Assembly: GCA_963692995.1 (NCBI GenBank)
Contig: OY843611.1
Span: 3,162,001 to 3,226,000 of the forward strand
Reading direction: 5' to 3'
DNA length: 64,000 nucleotides
DNA from: Bin87 sp963692995
Lineage (GTDB): Bacteria > Chloroflexota > Dehalococcoidia > Lucifugimonadales > UBA3495
How positions within the stretch are numbered: position 1 is the first letter of the stretch; each line of letters begins with the position of its first letter. Shown here piece after piece: positions 6,698-15,963 of this stretch. The translations under genes were made by a program, and so were the position numbers. The notes beneath the pieces are model-generated. The model worked only from the letters and a program-made list of their open reading frames with translations, searched no databases and was not told the origin of the DNA.

Positions 6698-8524
6698 ATG
6701 ACGCCGGCCTTGCCAACACCGTCGCCGATCACTGCGCCTCTTACCGTACCGGCTGACGCGGAATGGCCGCGCGAGGCAGCAGCCAAGCCGCGCCGCAAGA
6801 CGTCCCTGGAGCACCTCTTCTACACCGGCGACAACCTGGATGGCCTGCGTCAGTTAGCCGCAACCGGCGTAGTGGCGGACTTGGTCTATATTGATCCTCC
6901 CTTTGCCACCAACAACGAATTCCTGATTGACGACGGGCGCGCCAACAGCATCAGCGCCGCGGGCCGGCCGGCCTACTCCGATACCATGCGCGGCGACGCT
7001 TATCGGGACGCCCTGCGGCAGCGCCTGTACGCCATTCGCGCCGTAATGGCCCCCGCCGGGTCGGTGTACGTCCATATCGACGTAAAAATGGAACACCACG
7101 TCCGCCTGCTGCTGGACGCCGTGTTCGGCGTCCAGAACTTCCGCAACAGCATAACCCGCATCAAGTGCAACCCCAAAAACTTCGCCCGCTATTCCTACGG
7201 CAACGTCAAGGACACCATCCTCTTCTACTCAATGTCTCCCCACCGGATCACCTGGCATCCCCAGCCGGAACCGCTGTCTGCCGATGATCTCGTCCGGCTC
7301 TATCCGCACACCGACGCGCTGGGGCGACGCTATGCCACCACGCCGCTGCACGCTCCCGGCGTCACCGCCAACGGCCCCACCGGTCAGCCGTGGCGCGGAA
7401 TGGACCCGCCGCCGGGCCGCCACTGGCGCTATCCGCCGGCCCGGCTGGACGAACTGGACGCTGCCGGACTGATTGAGTGGAGCAGCGCCGGCAACCCGCG
7501 CAAAATCCGCTACGCCAGCGAGGCCGCCGGCAAGCTGCCCCAGGACGTTTGGCTGTACAAAGACCCCCAACGGCCAGCCTATCCTACCCAGAAAAACGCC
7601 CGGATGCTGGAACGCATCATCCGCACCTCATCCAACCCCGGCGACACCGTTCTGGACTGCTACGCCGGCAGTGGCGGCACGCTGCTTACGGCCGAGCGGC
7701 TGGGACGGCGGTTCATCGGAATGGATAACTCGCCGGAAGCGCAGCGGGTTATTGCGGAACGACTGCGCAGCCGACGGGTCGAGTGGCAAGAAATCACCAA
7801 TGTCCAGAAATCGCCAGGACACGGGAGGGCGAACATGGTAGAACCGCAACTGCCGCCACCGTTGGACTTTGAAGCTATTGAGCATCAGCAAAATCTGGCT
7901 AACCGGGCCGAAATGGCAAATGAAATCGCCCAACGCTCGGAGCGACTACTAACCCGGGTGCTGCATTTCGCCGGCCAATTTGACATTCCCGAAGCCGACT
8001 TTTGGCGGGATTTGGACGCCAATCCAAACGGCCCCTTGGCGGCGGTTTTGGCGCGAGAAGCACGTCGCCAGAATATTCATGAGCGTGCTGCCGCCGATTA
8101 TGTTGCAGAAATGGAACATGTCATCGGGTTTCGCAAACTGCCGTCCAGCGGTCCTAACGCCTGCTATATCAACGGGGACGGTCAAGTAGTAACAGGAGCC
8201 CAATTGGCGGGTGCCCGCCGTCCTTCCAAGTCCATCGATTTTCAATGGCGTACAGGCGCTGTTACATGCTACGCCGCTCAAAAATATACGCGGGAAGGCG
8301 GCGGAAATCAGGATAACCAATTCAACGAAATTCAAGCCCTGCTGCGCAATTTCCTGCAACGCATCAACAATGACGTTGCGCTATTCATTTTGGTGGATGG
8401 GCCGTATTACAACGAGGACAGGCTGGCCCAACTGAAAGCATTGGTCCGGCTGCAAAGCCCACGCAGCTATGTAACCAGCGTCAACGCGCTACAGCCTGTC
8501 CTGAACACTATTGCCGTCGGTTAG
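6698..8524 (+). CDS. DNA methyltransferase with C-terminal nuclease-like domain (putative fused RM enzyme)
   Basis: A 608-residue protein. The first about 380 residues are an N6-adenine/N4-cytosine methyltransferase of the beta class: DLVYIDPPFATNNEFL (motif IV, DPPF) comes before GDTVLDCYAGSGGTLL (motif I), as in type III Mod proteins. The C-terminal 200 residues are unrelated to methyltransferases and contain KSIDFQWRTGAVTCYAAQKY and a following Gly-rich GGGNQDNQFNEIQALL segment, then FILVDGPYY; the order Asp ... Lys with a hydrophobic strand suggests a restriction-endonuclease domain, making a type IIG/IIC-like single-chain system. Start 6698 is chosen because the upstream ATG (6662) overlaps a mobile repeat. 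No separate Res or specificity gene is nearby. Confidence 0.75.
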   Translation: MTPALPTPSPITAPLTVPADAEWPREAAAKPRRKTSLEHLFYTGDNLDGLRQLAATGVVADLVYIDPPFATNNEFLIDDGRANSISAAGRPAYSDTMRGDAYRDALRQRLYAIRAVMAPAGSVYVHIDVKMEHHVRLLLDAVFGVQNFRNSITRIKCNPKNFARYSYGNVKDTILFYSMSPHRITWHPQPEPLSADDLVRLYPHTDALGRRYATTPLHAPGVTANGPTGQPWRGMDPPPGRHWRYPPARLDELDAAGLIEWSSAGNPRKIRYASEAAGKLPQDVWLYKDPQRPAYPTQKNARMLERIIRTSSNPGDTVLDCYAGSGGTLLTAERLGRRFIGMDNSPEAQRVIAERLRSRRVEWQEITNVQKSPGHGRANMVEPQLPPPLDFEAIEHQQNLANRAEMANEIAQRSERLLTRVLHFAGQFDIPEADFWRDLDANPNGPLAAVLAREARRQNIHERAAADYVAEMEHVIGFRKLPSSGPNACYINGDGQVVTGAQLAGARRPSKSIDFQWRTGAVTCYAAQKYTREGGGNQDNQFNEIQALLRNFLQRINNDVALFILVDGPYYNEDRLAQLKALVRLQSPRSYVTSVNALQPVLNTIAVG

Positions 8525-8535
8525 TTTCGCCGTGC

Positions 8536-8565
8536 CAACCCGCGCCGACGCGACAGCGCGGGTTG
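8536..8565. terminator. Bidirectional hairpin between convergent genes
   Basis: CAACCCGCGC (8536-8545) pairs perfectly with GCGCGGGTTG (8556-8565) around a 10-base loop, between the stop codons of the methyltransferase and the VWA lipoprotein. There is no U-run, so it is a hairpin with likely terminator or mRNA-end function. Confidence 0.5.
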
Positions 8566-8604
8566 CGGGGGAGGGTCAAGGCCCACCCCCAAATGCGGCG
8601 AAGG

Positions 8605-10509
8605 CTACTGCTTGCAGGTAGGCTCGAAGTACCGATCAGCGTCAACGACCAGCTCCCGCAGCTCGCGGTAGCTGCGGTTCTCGCCCAGCTTTCCTTCCAC
8701 ACCGTCCAGCAGTGTCAGCACGGCGTCGAGGTCGCCGCACTGGGCCCAGAAGGATCCGCGCAGCAGCTCGGCAAACTCGGCGGCGGCGGCAGACTGTCGG
8801 AAGTACGGGTCGGTGGCGGACAGTTCGGCAACCGTTTCGCCGGCGGTGATCTCCTGCGACAGCTCGATGACTCGCCCGCTTTGCGGGTCGCGCCAGCGTA
8901 GGTAAGCGGTGGACATTACTGCGTCGGCGGAAGCGCTATTGGACAGAAAATCGGGGGACAGGCGCAGCTCGTACAGCGCGGACACGTCGCGGGCGAAACC
9001 CACTTCGCCAAAGTCCAGCGTATCGTCCCGGAAATCCTCGTCGGCCACGGCGCGGTTTTCGTAACCGATGAGTCGATACTTGCGAACCACATCCGGGTTG
9101 AACTCGACCTGGATGCGCGCGTCCCGGGCCGTCTCGGTGAAGACGCCGGCCGCGCTTTCCTCGAGGAAGCGGGCCGCCGCAGCGCGATTGGCCAAGTAAT
9201 GATAAGTGCCGTTGCCCCGGTTGGCCAGCGCTTCCATCAAGACGTCATTGTAGTTGCCGGTTATGCCGACGCCGAGGGTGGTCAAGGTGGCGTTGCGCTG
9301 GGCGTATTCGTCCACGACTTTGAGGATGGAGTCCGGCCCCGTTTCGCCGACGTTGGCCACGCCGTCGGACAGGAGCACCAGGCGCACTTTCCGTTCCCGC
9401 CGCATCTCCTCGGCCGCCAGATCGTAGCCCAAGGTAAGGCCGGCCTCGGCGTAGGTGCTGCCGCCCGGACGCAGTTGCCGGGCCGCGCCGACGATGTCCC
9501 TGGCGTTATCGCCGTTGGTGAAATCGCGAGCCACGCGCACCTGGTCGGCGTAGGTCACGATGGCGGCCCGGTCGCCGGGGATCATCTGCTCGGCGATGCC
9601 GTAGATCACCTCTTGCGCCAGGCCCAGGCGGTTGTCGGCCTCCATGGAGCCGGACACGTCCACCACGAACACCAGGGATACCGGGTCCCGGTCGTCGGTA
9701 GGCGCCGGGTTGCTCACGCCGACGCGCAGCAGCTTATAGCCCTGATTTCCGGAATCACCCGGGCCGGAAGGCGCCGACCCGAAGGGAGCCGGGCCGGCGT
9801 CCAGGTGCAGGCCCAAGGCGGTGTCGGCGGCCGGATAGCCCTGGGGCAGGCTGTTGACGTACTCCTCGACACGCACGGCGTCCGGTTCCACCAGATACCC
9901 GTCGCGCAGGTACTGTTTCAGGATTTCATACGACGCGGTGTCGCCGTCCAGCGCGAAGGTGGACAGTGGATCCTCGTCGGCGTCGATGAACGGGTTGACG
10001 CCGTGGTGTTCGTAGTAGGTCAGCGGGTAGGCGCCGTCGTTGGGATTGGCGTCGCCTCCCGATTCCGGGGAAATGCCCGGCCCGGCCGGGGGAGGCGAAG
10101 GCGCGGCGCCGGCCGACCCAGGCATGCCCATTGCCCCCGGCGAGCCGGGCGCGCCGGCCGCTCCGGCTGGTACGGGCGAAGCCGAAGGCGACATTGCCGC
10201 GGCCGGCGCCGCAGTCGGGGCCGCTGCCGGCGCCTGCTGGGATGTGGCTGCCGACCTGCTGGCCGCCGGGCTGGTATTGCGGGATGTTGCCTGGGTTGCC
10301 GCGATGCGCTGGGCGGAGCTGGCGGGTCTTGCCGCTTCGGTCGATGCTGACGACCCGGATGCTGACGACCCGGATGCCGGCGCCGCGCCGGACGGCCCGG
10401 CGGGAGCCGCAGCGTACTCTGCCGACCCGCCGCACGCCAGGACTGCTACGGCAACCAGCGACGGGATGGCCGCCAGCGCCAGGGTTCGGATCCTTGGCAA
10501 TGAATTCAT
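8605..10509 (-). CDS. VWA-domain lipoprotein (YfbK-like)
   Basis: A 634-residue exported lipoprotein. The ATG at 10509 has a GAGGGAG site; residues 1-22 are a lipoprotein signal with lipobox LAC. Residues about 23-140 are a low-complexity Ala/Pro/Ser/Gly linker. Next comes a VWA N-terminal region with NPFIDADEDPLSTFALDGDT, then a VWA domain with the MIDAS motif DVSGSM near residue 295, and a C-terminal region of the DUF3520 type. This order matches YfbK-like proteins. Role unknown; VWA domains bind protein ligands through Mg2+. It is divergent from ATP sulfurylase. A longer open frame to 11169 is just overlap with that gene. Confidence 0.85.
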   Translation of the reverse strand: MNSLPRIRTLALAAIPSLVAVAVLACGGSAEYAAAPAGPSGAAPASGSSASGSSASTEAARPASSAQRIAATQATSRNTSPAASRSAATSQQAPAAAPTAAPAAAMSPSASPVPAGAAGAPGSPGAMGMPGSAGAAPSPPPAGPGISPESGGDANPNDGAYPLTYYEHHGVNPFIDADEDPLSTFALDGDTASYEILKQYLRDGYLVEPDAVRVEEYVNSLPQGYPAADTALGLHLDAGPAPFGSAPSGPGDSGNQGYKLLRVGVSNPAPTDDRDPVSLVFVVDVSGSMEADNRLGLAQEVIYGIAEQMIPGDRAAIVTYADQVRVARDFTNGDNARDIVGAARQLRPGGSTYAEAGLTLGYDLAAEEMRRERKVRLVLLSDGVANVGETGPDSILKVVDEYAQRNATLTTLGVGITGNYNDVLMEALANRGNGTYHYLANRAAAARFLEESAAGVFTETARDARIQVEFNPDVVRKYRLIGYENRAVADEDFRDDTLDFGEVGFARDVSALYELRLSPDFLSNSASADAVMSTAYLRWRDPQSGRVIELSQEITAGETVAELSATDPYFRQSAAAAEFAELLRGSFWAQCGDLDAVLTLLDGVEGKLGENRSYRELRELVVDADRYFEPTCKQ

Positions 10510-10599
10510 AAAGTTGCTCCCTCGTTCCTTCAAGCAAATTTGCGATCGCTTGCGGCCTATTACGGTGAGCAACGCCCGGCGGATTGCCGACGCCGGTGA

Positions 10600-10605
10600 T
10601 ACAAT
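10600..10605 (+). promoter_or_regulatory. Candidate -10 box of ATP sulfurylase
   Basis: TACAAT ends 9 bases before the ATG at 10615. No Shine-Dalgarno motif is seen, so the mRNA may be leaderless or nearly so. A -35 box is not evident. Confidence 0.35.
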
Positions 10606-10614
10606 GCCGGCGTT

Positions 10615-11895
10615 ATGACTGCAAACGTTGACAACAGCCTCTCTCCCCACGGCGGCGAACTGGTGGAACGGGTCAATCCCCGTCCCGACCACGCTGCCCT
10701 GGCCCAATTGCCAACCATCGCGGTGCGGGAGCAAATTGCCCACGAGTGCGTGAACATTGCCTACGGGTTCTTCTCGCCGCTGACGGGTTTCATGGGCAGC
10801 GCCGACGTGGCGGCGGTGGCGGAAACGATGCGGCTGACCAGCGGGTACGTCTGGCCCATCCCCATCGTGCTCGACGTTGCCGCGGCGGAACTGCGCAACG
10901 CCGGCCCGATGGGTCAAGGGATCCGGGTCGGCGATACCGTACTGCTCACCCACCAGGGCAACCCGCTGGCGACGTTGCGCGTGTCCGAGATTTTCGCCGC
11001 CGACCGCACTGAACTGGCCCGCCGGGTGTACGCTACCACCGACCCGGCGCATCCCGGCGTGCAGCGCACCCTGGGCTACGCCGACCGCTTCGTGGCCGGC
11101 GACGTAACCCTGGTCGGCGAGCCGGTTATCAACCCGCCTTTCGACCGCTACTGGCGCACGCCCCGGCAACTGCGCTCGGAGCTAGCTGCAATCGGCTGGC
11201 AGCGCGCCGTGGCCCACCAGACCCGCAACGTCCCCCACTCCGGCCACGAGTACCTGATGAAGGGCGCGTTCCTGGCGGCCCGGGCCGACGGCGTACTGGT
11301 CAGCGCCGTCATCGGCGAGAAGAAGGAGGGGGACTACATCGACGAGGCCATCGTGCTGGCCCACGACAACCTGCGTACCCATGGCTTCTTCCGCGACGAC
11401 ATTCACCGCACCACCGCGCTGCTGTGGGATATGCGCTACGCCGGCCCCCGGGAGGCGGTGTTCCACGCGCTGGTCCGCAAGAACCTGGGCTGCACCCACC
11501 ATATGTTTGGCCGCGACCACGCCGGCGTCGGCGACTACTATGGCCGCTACGCCGCCCATGAGATTTTCGATGCGCTGCCCGACCTGGGCATCCGGTCAGT
11601 GCTGACGCTGGAATGGTGGTACTGCCCGGCCTGCGGCGGCGTGGCCTACGAGGGCATCTGCGGCCACCCGGACACCAAGCAGGACCTGGCCGGCCGCCTC
11701 ATCCGCAGCATCATCGACGGCGGCGCGGAACCGGCTCCGCAGACGCTGCGGGCCGAAACCCTGGCCTTGGTGCGCCGGTGCGCCGCGGAATACGGCTTCG
11801 GTTCGCCCTTCGTTACGGAGCGGTATCTGCGGGAGCGCACGCCGGTGCTGACGGTACCGACGGCGGGGCCGAATACGCCGCCAGGCCCTCGGTAA
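10615..11895 (+). CDS. sat: Sulfate adenylyltransferase (ATP sulfurylase)
   Basis: A 426-residue homo-oligomeric ATP sulfurylase, which makes adenosine 5'-phosphosulfate from sulfate and ATP, or ATP in reverse during sulfite oxidation. Diagnostic motifs are FFSPLTGFM near residue 54, HQTRNVPHSGHEYLMKGA near residue 200 (the QTRN-x-x-H-x-x-HE signature) and HMFGRDHAGVGDYYG near residue 300. A CPACGG ... CGH set near residue 340 is the zinc-binding site of the prokaryotic type. No CysC, CysH or AprAB lies nearby, so assimilatory and dissimilatory roles cannot be separated here. Confidence 0.93.
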   Translation: MTANVDNSLSPHGGELVERVNPRPDHAALAQLPTIAVREQIAHECVNIAYGFFSPLTGFMGSADVAAVAETMRLTSGYVWPIPIVLDVAAAELRNAGPMGQGIRVGDTVLLTHQGNPLATLRVSEIFAADRTELARRVYATTDPAHPGVQRTLGYADRFVAGDVTLVGEPVINPPFDRYWRTPRQLRSELAAIGWQRAVAHQTRNVPHSGHEYLMKGAFLAARADGVLVSAVIGEKKEGDYIDEAIVLAHDNLRTHGFFRDDIHRTTALLWDMRYAGPREAVFHALVRKNLGCTHHMFGRDHAGVGDYYGRYAAHEIFDALPDLGIRSVLTLEWWYCPACGGVAYEGICGHPDTKQDLAGRLIRSIIDGGAEPAPQTLRAETLALVRRCAAEYGFGSPFVTERYLRERTPVLTVPTAGPNTPPGPR

Positions 11896-12005
11896 CGCTG
11901 GGGTCTGCAACCCGTCCAACGTCGCTGATGTAAAGTCTCGGGCCTGGCGCTGGCGGGGATTTTCCCGTTGGCTGCATCGCTGACCCGGCCGTTGCCGGTG
12001 TCGGC

Positions 12006-12605
12006 CTACTCGTCCCGGGGCGGTCGGCGGCGGTGCCGGAATATAGCTCCGAGGGGTATGGAAAGGCCGGGCAGCAGCGGCGTGGTTAGCAGGTCGTCAA
12101 CACCCAGCCCGGCCCGCTCCACGTATGCGCCGTCGCGCAGTTCCAGCTGGGTCACCGTGTTGCTGCGGGGGTCTATGGGCCAGTATTCCAGGACGCCGGC
12201 CTGGGCGTAAACCTGCCTCTTGTGCACCAGGTCGCGGTTGCGGTCCTCGGACAGCACTTCCACCGCGATGTCGGGTGCCCCCGCGACCATGAGGTTGCCC
12301 AGAATAGCCTCCCGTTCCCGGAGCACAATGGTCAGGTCAGGGGCAAACAGATACCGACCATCCGAAAACAGGTCAACAATGACATCCTGGAAGAGATCGG
12401 CCGGCGGCTCCGGAAAACTCTGAAGGTAGTTCAGGATATGCCACGCCAGCCGGAGGGACCGGAAATTGTGGACGAGGCGGGGTCTGGGCATCAGGTACAA
12501 TTCTCCGGCGTCCAGCTCCATCTTGCATTTGTCGTCCGTATCGGGCAAATCGAGGAACTCGGCGACGGACAGCCGTATGCCGGCCCGTGGTTTTGTGGTT
12601 GTCAT
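12006..12605 (-). CDS. Uma2 family putative endonuclease
   Basis: A 199-residue Uma2 protein without a coiled-coil tail. It opens with RLSVAEFLDLPDTDDKCKMELDAGELYLM, in which MELDAGELYLM is the family start motif, followed by LFAPDLTIVL and GAPDIAVEVLSEDRN with the active-site acidic residues, and VLEYWPIDP. GGAG lies before the ATG. It converges on ATP sulfurylase across a 110-bp gap that shows no other feature. Function unknown beyond the predicted PD-(D/E)XK fold. Confidence 0.85.
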   Translation of the reverse strand: MTTTKPRAGIRLSVAEFLDLPDTDDKCKMELDAGELYLMPRPRLVHNFRSLRLAWHILNYLQSFPEPPADLFQDVIVDLFSDGRYLFAPDLTIVLREREAILGNLMVAGAPDIAVEVLSEDRNRDLVHKRQVYAQAGVLEYWPIDPRSNTVTQLELRDGAYVERAGLGVDDLLTTPLLPGLSIPLGAIFRHRRRPPRDE

Positions 12606-12713
12606 GGCAATCTCCTGCCTTCATTCATCAGGCCGCGCTGGCCGCTGGCGGCGCTGGAACACGTCGGCCAGCGGTGGTGGTCATCGTCAAACTGGCAGCG
12701 GCGCTAGCGCCGG

Positions 12714-14042
12714 CTAGTCCGCAGCGGCTCCTACCGCCGGCGCGGTCTGGTAGCGCACCGAGTACTTGCGCTCGCGGATGGTGAAGGCGCTGATGGCCGC
12801 CGGGAAGAGCATGACGGCGGCGATGGTGAAGGCTATCACGTAGTCGCCGGTGATGTCCCGCAAGTAGCCGGCCATGAGCACGCTGGTGAAACCGCCCAGC
12901 TGGTGGAACAGGAACGCCACGCCGGAGATGGTCGCCAGCGACTTCAGCCCGTACACCTCCGCCGTGAGCGACGTCGTCAGCGGCGCGGTGGCGATCCACG
13001 ACAGGCCGGCGACGAAGGAGAAGATCAGCAGCCCGGCCAGCACGGGTATCCCCGGCATCACCAGGGACGCCACCAGTATCACGTAGCCCGTGCCCCGGCA
13101 GAAATAAACTAAAGTCAGCCAGTTCTTGCGTCCCCCGACGCGGTCGGAAATCCAGCCCGCGCCGGTGGCTCCGATGGCGTTCAGGCCGGACATCAATCCG
13201 AAGATCAGCGCCGCCGTCTGCGGGTTAATGCCCTCCTCAATCGCCATGGGGACGAAGTGCACCGACAGCATAAAGGTGGTGGAGCCGCAGATGAAGTAGG
13301 AGAAGCTCATCTGCCAGATGGGTAAGGTACGGAACGCCTGCCGCCAGTTACTGGCGAACAGCGGCTGCGGTGGCGGCGTCGCCGCGCCGGGGGAGCCGTC
13401 CGGGCCGGCCGCCGGCGCCGGATCGCCGTCCGGAGTCAAGCCCTTGCGGGCCGGGTCGTCGTGCAGAAAGATGAACGCCAGCGGGATGCCCAGGCACAGG
13501 ATCATCAGGCCCAGGAGAATCCACGACAGCCGCCAGTCAATCAGGGAAATCAGGAAGGCGGCGAAGGGCACCAGGATCAGGCCGCCCAGGGACATTCCCG
13601 AGGCGTTCAGCCCGATGACCAGCCCTCTTTGGCGGCGGAACCACTTGCTCAGCATCGCGCCGGTGTTGGTCAGCGACGTGCCGCTCTGCCCCACCGCGGC
13701 CACCACGCCGAACACGGCGATGAGATACCAGATGTTGCTGGTCAGCGCCATCAACAGCGTAGATGCGCCCACGATGACGATGCCGGTTATCACGACGATG
13801 CGCACGCCAACACGGTCAAAGAAGTAACCCATAAAGGGCTGGGTAAGGCCGTTGAGCAGCGCGCCCAACGCAGCGGCCCAGGACACCACCGTCCGGTTCC
13901 ACTCGAATTCGGCCTCCATCGGCACGACGAAGGCCCCGAAGGCGTTCCGCGACCCCATGGTCAGAAAGGCGATAAACATACAGGTGGCAACTACGAACCA
14001 CCCGTAGAACATCCCCGGCCGCGCCGGATTACTCACCGCCAT
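12714..14042 (-). CDS. MFS transporter (monocarboxylate / oxalate-formate antiporter-like)
   Basis: A 442-residue integral membrane carrier with 12 predicted helices in two halves separated by a Pro/Ala-rich cytoplasmic loop (about residues 197-222). The start GMFYGWFVVATCMFIAF and the following FGAFVVPMEAEF resemble the OFA/MCT branch of the major facilitator superfamily, whose members move small carboxylates. The A-motif-like FDRVGVRIVV follows helix 2 and DRVGGRKNW lies after helix 8. Substrate cannot be fixed from sequence. The gene is flanked by two Uma2 genes on the same strand. Confidence 0.85.
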   Translation of the reverse strand: MAVSNPARPGMFYGWFVVATCMFIAFLTMGSRNAFGAFVVPMEAEFEWNRTVVSWAAALGALLNGLTQPFMGYFFDRVGVRIVVITGIVIVGASTLLMALTSNIWYLIAVFGVVAAVGQSGTSLTNTGAMLSKWFRRQRGLVIGLNASGMSLGGLILVPFAAFLISLIDWRLSWILLGLMILCLGIPLAFIFLHDDPARKGLTPDGDPAPAAGPDGSPGAATPPPQPLFASNWRQAFRTLPIWQMSFSYFICGSTTFMLSVHFVPMAIEEGINPQTAALIFGLMSGLNAIGATGAGWISDRVGGRKNWLTLVYFCRGTGYVILVASLVMPGIPVLAGLLIFSFVAGLSWIATAPLTTSLTAEVYGLKSLATISGVAFLFHQLGGFTSVLMAGYLRDITGDYVIAFTIAAVMLFPAAISAFTIRERKYSVRYQTAPAVGAAAD

Positions 14043-14135
14043 GCTGCCCCCAAACCCGCTACGTTACAATCTGGAGTAGATTCCATGCTCTGCCGTTGGA
14101 GCGGATTGTATGCCCGGCGGGGGCGGGGCGCAAGG

Positions 14136-14732
14136 CTAGGCGTTGGCCGGCGGCATGAATTGACTCAGCGGCAGCGTCACATCGGGGAAGGCGCGCGGGC
14201 TGATGCTGCCGTCGGCGGGAATGGCGCGAATGGCGGTGTATTCCGTCCCTGCCGGGTCAGTGCGCGCCTCCACTTCGCCGGTTCTCAAGTTTGCAATCCA
14301 CATTTCGGGGATGCCGGCCGCAGCATAGAACGCTGACTTCGGGCCATAGTCGTACTCGAGCGAACTGTCGGCCACTTCAATCAGCAGCCGCACGTCCTCC
14401 GGCATCGCCGTCTCAGCGTAGTAGTCAGGTCGGGGCCGCAGCAATACGATGTCGGGTTGCGGCATTCCATAGTCATCCAGCTGTATGGAACCCCGCGCGC
14501 GCACGATGGCCCGCCCCAGCAGGGCCGGAACCAGCAAAGTAGTCAACGAGTCGGTGCAGAAAAGGTGCCGGTTCCCGATTGCCGCCAGCTGAATTATCTC
14601 CCCGGCCAGCAGTTCAACGTGTTCATCTTCATGCAAGATGCCGGCTTCGCCCATGGCCAGGTACTCGGCCACGGTGAAGAGACGGCGGGAGATGGGGGGC
14701 GTGTTGCGGTGGCAGTCATCGTCGCGTTTCAT
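14136..14732 (-). CDS. Uma2 family putative endonuclease
   Basis: A 198-residue Uma2 protein. Motifs: RRLFTVAEYLAMGEAG, HVELLAGEIIQLAAIG, MPQPDIVLLRPRPDYY, and VRLLIEVADSSLEYDYG, with FYAAAGIPEMWIANL following. The start is 3 bases after the stop of the flavin oxidoreductase gene, so the two are cotranscribed and probably coupled. It is closer to the cyanobacterial-type Uma2 pattern than the neighbouring copy at 12006, indicating independent acquisition rather than local duplication; this is inferred from the motif differences. Confidence 0.87.
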   Translation of the reverse strand: MKRDDDCHRNTPPISRRLFTVAEYLAMGEAGILHEDEHVELLAGEIIQLAAIGNRHLFCTDSLTTLLVPALLGRAIVRARGSIQLDDYGMPQPDIVLLRPRPDYYAETAMPEDVRLLIEVADSSLEYDYGPKSAFYAAAGIPEMWIANLRTGEVEARTDPAGTEYTAIRAIPADGSISPRAFPDVTLPLSQFMPPANA

Positions 14733-14735
14733 ATC

Positions 14736-15869
14736 CTACCGGCTTGAGTGAAACCTGGGCATTACCCTGGTGGCGAAGTTCTCCAGGTTTTGCAGCGTCT
14801 TGCGTCGGGGAATGCCGGCGTGGGCGAACTCTACCAGCAGGTAGTCCAGGTTGCAAACTTCCTGCAACTCCTGCACCTGCTCGGCCACGTTGTCCGGTGA
14901 GCCGACCAGCAGGGTGCGCGATTGCAGGAAATTCCAGTCCAGATTGACGTTGGGGGCCAGCTCCTCATCGGGGTTGGTGAACACCTGTCGGCCGCGGAAG
15001 GGGTCGTTGAATATAAAGGCCGACATTATGCCGGCTTCGGCATCCCGGCGGGCTTCCTCCATTGAAGACGCGACGTAGGTGGAGCGCATGACCGCCTGGT
15101 CTTCGCCCAGGATGAAGGGCCGGCCCTCCAGTTTTGATCGCGTTTCGGCGTAGAGTTCCATGCGCTGCTTGATCCGCAGCGGCGGCGGCTGCCAGTAGCA
15201 GGCTTTCAGTCCCATCTCGGCCGCGGTGGTCACCGACCGGTCGGTGGACACCGTCATCCACAGCGGCGGATGGGGCTTTTGATACGGGCGCGGCGTAACC
15301 CGTAGCCGGGTCACGCCCGCGCCGTCCTGCCATGCCGGGTTCGGCGGATACGACGGGTGGGAGAAGATCGTGTTGTCGGCGGGGAAGGTGTAGTTCGCGC
15401 CCTGATGGGAAAAGTATTCGTCGGCCCAGATCTTGCGGACGATTGCCACGGTCTCCCGAAACAACTCCCGGTTATCCGCGTCCTGGCGCGGATCGGCGTT
15501 GGGATGGAACTGGGGGCCTTCGTAGGGCCAAATGCCCCGTCCGAACCCGACTTCGACCCGGCCTCGGGTCATGTTGTCCAGGATGGCCAGGTCTTCGGCC
15601 AAGCGTATGGGATGCCACCAGGGGGCGATGTTGGCCATCTGACCGATGCGGATTCGGCTGGTTCGCGCCGCCAGGTCGGCGCCCAGCAGGATCGGATTGG
15701 GCAGGTCGCCCACCCCGTAAGGGCCGAAGTGATGCTCGCCCAGCCACATCGCCTCAAAACCCAGCTCTTCCGCCAGGATGGTCTGCTGGCGGAGGTTGTC
15801 CAGGTGTTCCGCCGAGGTGGTCGCCGCGCCGGCCGACGCCGCCACAGTGGTGAAAGCGGCGAATCTCAC
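14736..15869 (-). CDS. LLM class flavin-dependent oxidoreductase
   Basis: A 377-residue luciferase-like monooxygenase of the F420/FMN TIM-barrel class. Characteristic parts are LAEELGFEAMWLGEHHFGPYG near residue 33, ARTSRIRIGQMANIAPWWHPIRLAEDLAIL near residue 68 (read as two adjoining strands), and GRVEVGFGRGIW near residue 103. These enzymes oxidise or desulfonate small organics with reduced flavin; Chloroflexota of the SAR202 type carry many of them. The substrate is unknown. A GGGAGG lies before the ATG, and the Uma2 gene follows 3 bases after the stop. Confidence 0.88.
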   Translation of the reverse strand: MRFAAFTTVAASAGAATTSAEHLDNLRQQTILAEELGFEAMWLGEHHFGPYGVGDLPNPILLGADLAARTSRIRIGQMANIAPWWHPIRLAEDLAILDNMTRGRVEVGFGRGIWPYEGPQFHPNADPRQDADNRELFRETVAIVRKIWADEYFSHQGANYTFPADNTIFSHPSYPPNPAWQDGAGVTRLRVTPRPYQKPHPPLWMTVSTDRSVTTAAEMGLKACYWQPPPLRIKQRMELYAETRSKLEGRPFILGEDQAVMRSTYVASSMEEARRDAEAGIMSAFIFNDPFRGRQVFTNPDEELAPNVNLDWNFLQSRTLLVGSPDNVAEQVQELQEVCNLDYLLVEFAHAGIPRRKTLQNLENFATRVMPRFHSSR

Positions 15870-15963
15870 TTTGGCGCCTCCCGCCTATGAGCCGGATAAC
15901 CTTGCGCTATTGGACGGGGCACCAAATTGAGCATTCCAGGAATAAAACCGTTGCAGAGTCCCG

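Noticed and set aside
9199..10350. 383-codon plus-strand frame opposite the VWA lipoprotein
   Set aside because: Shadow of the VWA gene; ends in Arg/Gly-rich low complexity caused by its linker.
10510..11169. Upstream extension of the VWA frame
   Set aside because: Overlaps ATP sulfurylase in antisense; the lipoprotein signal and ribosome site fix the start at 10509.
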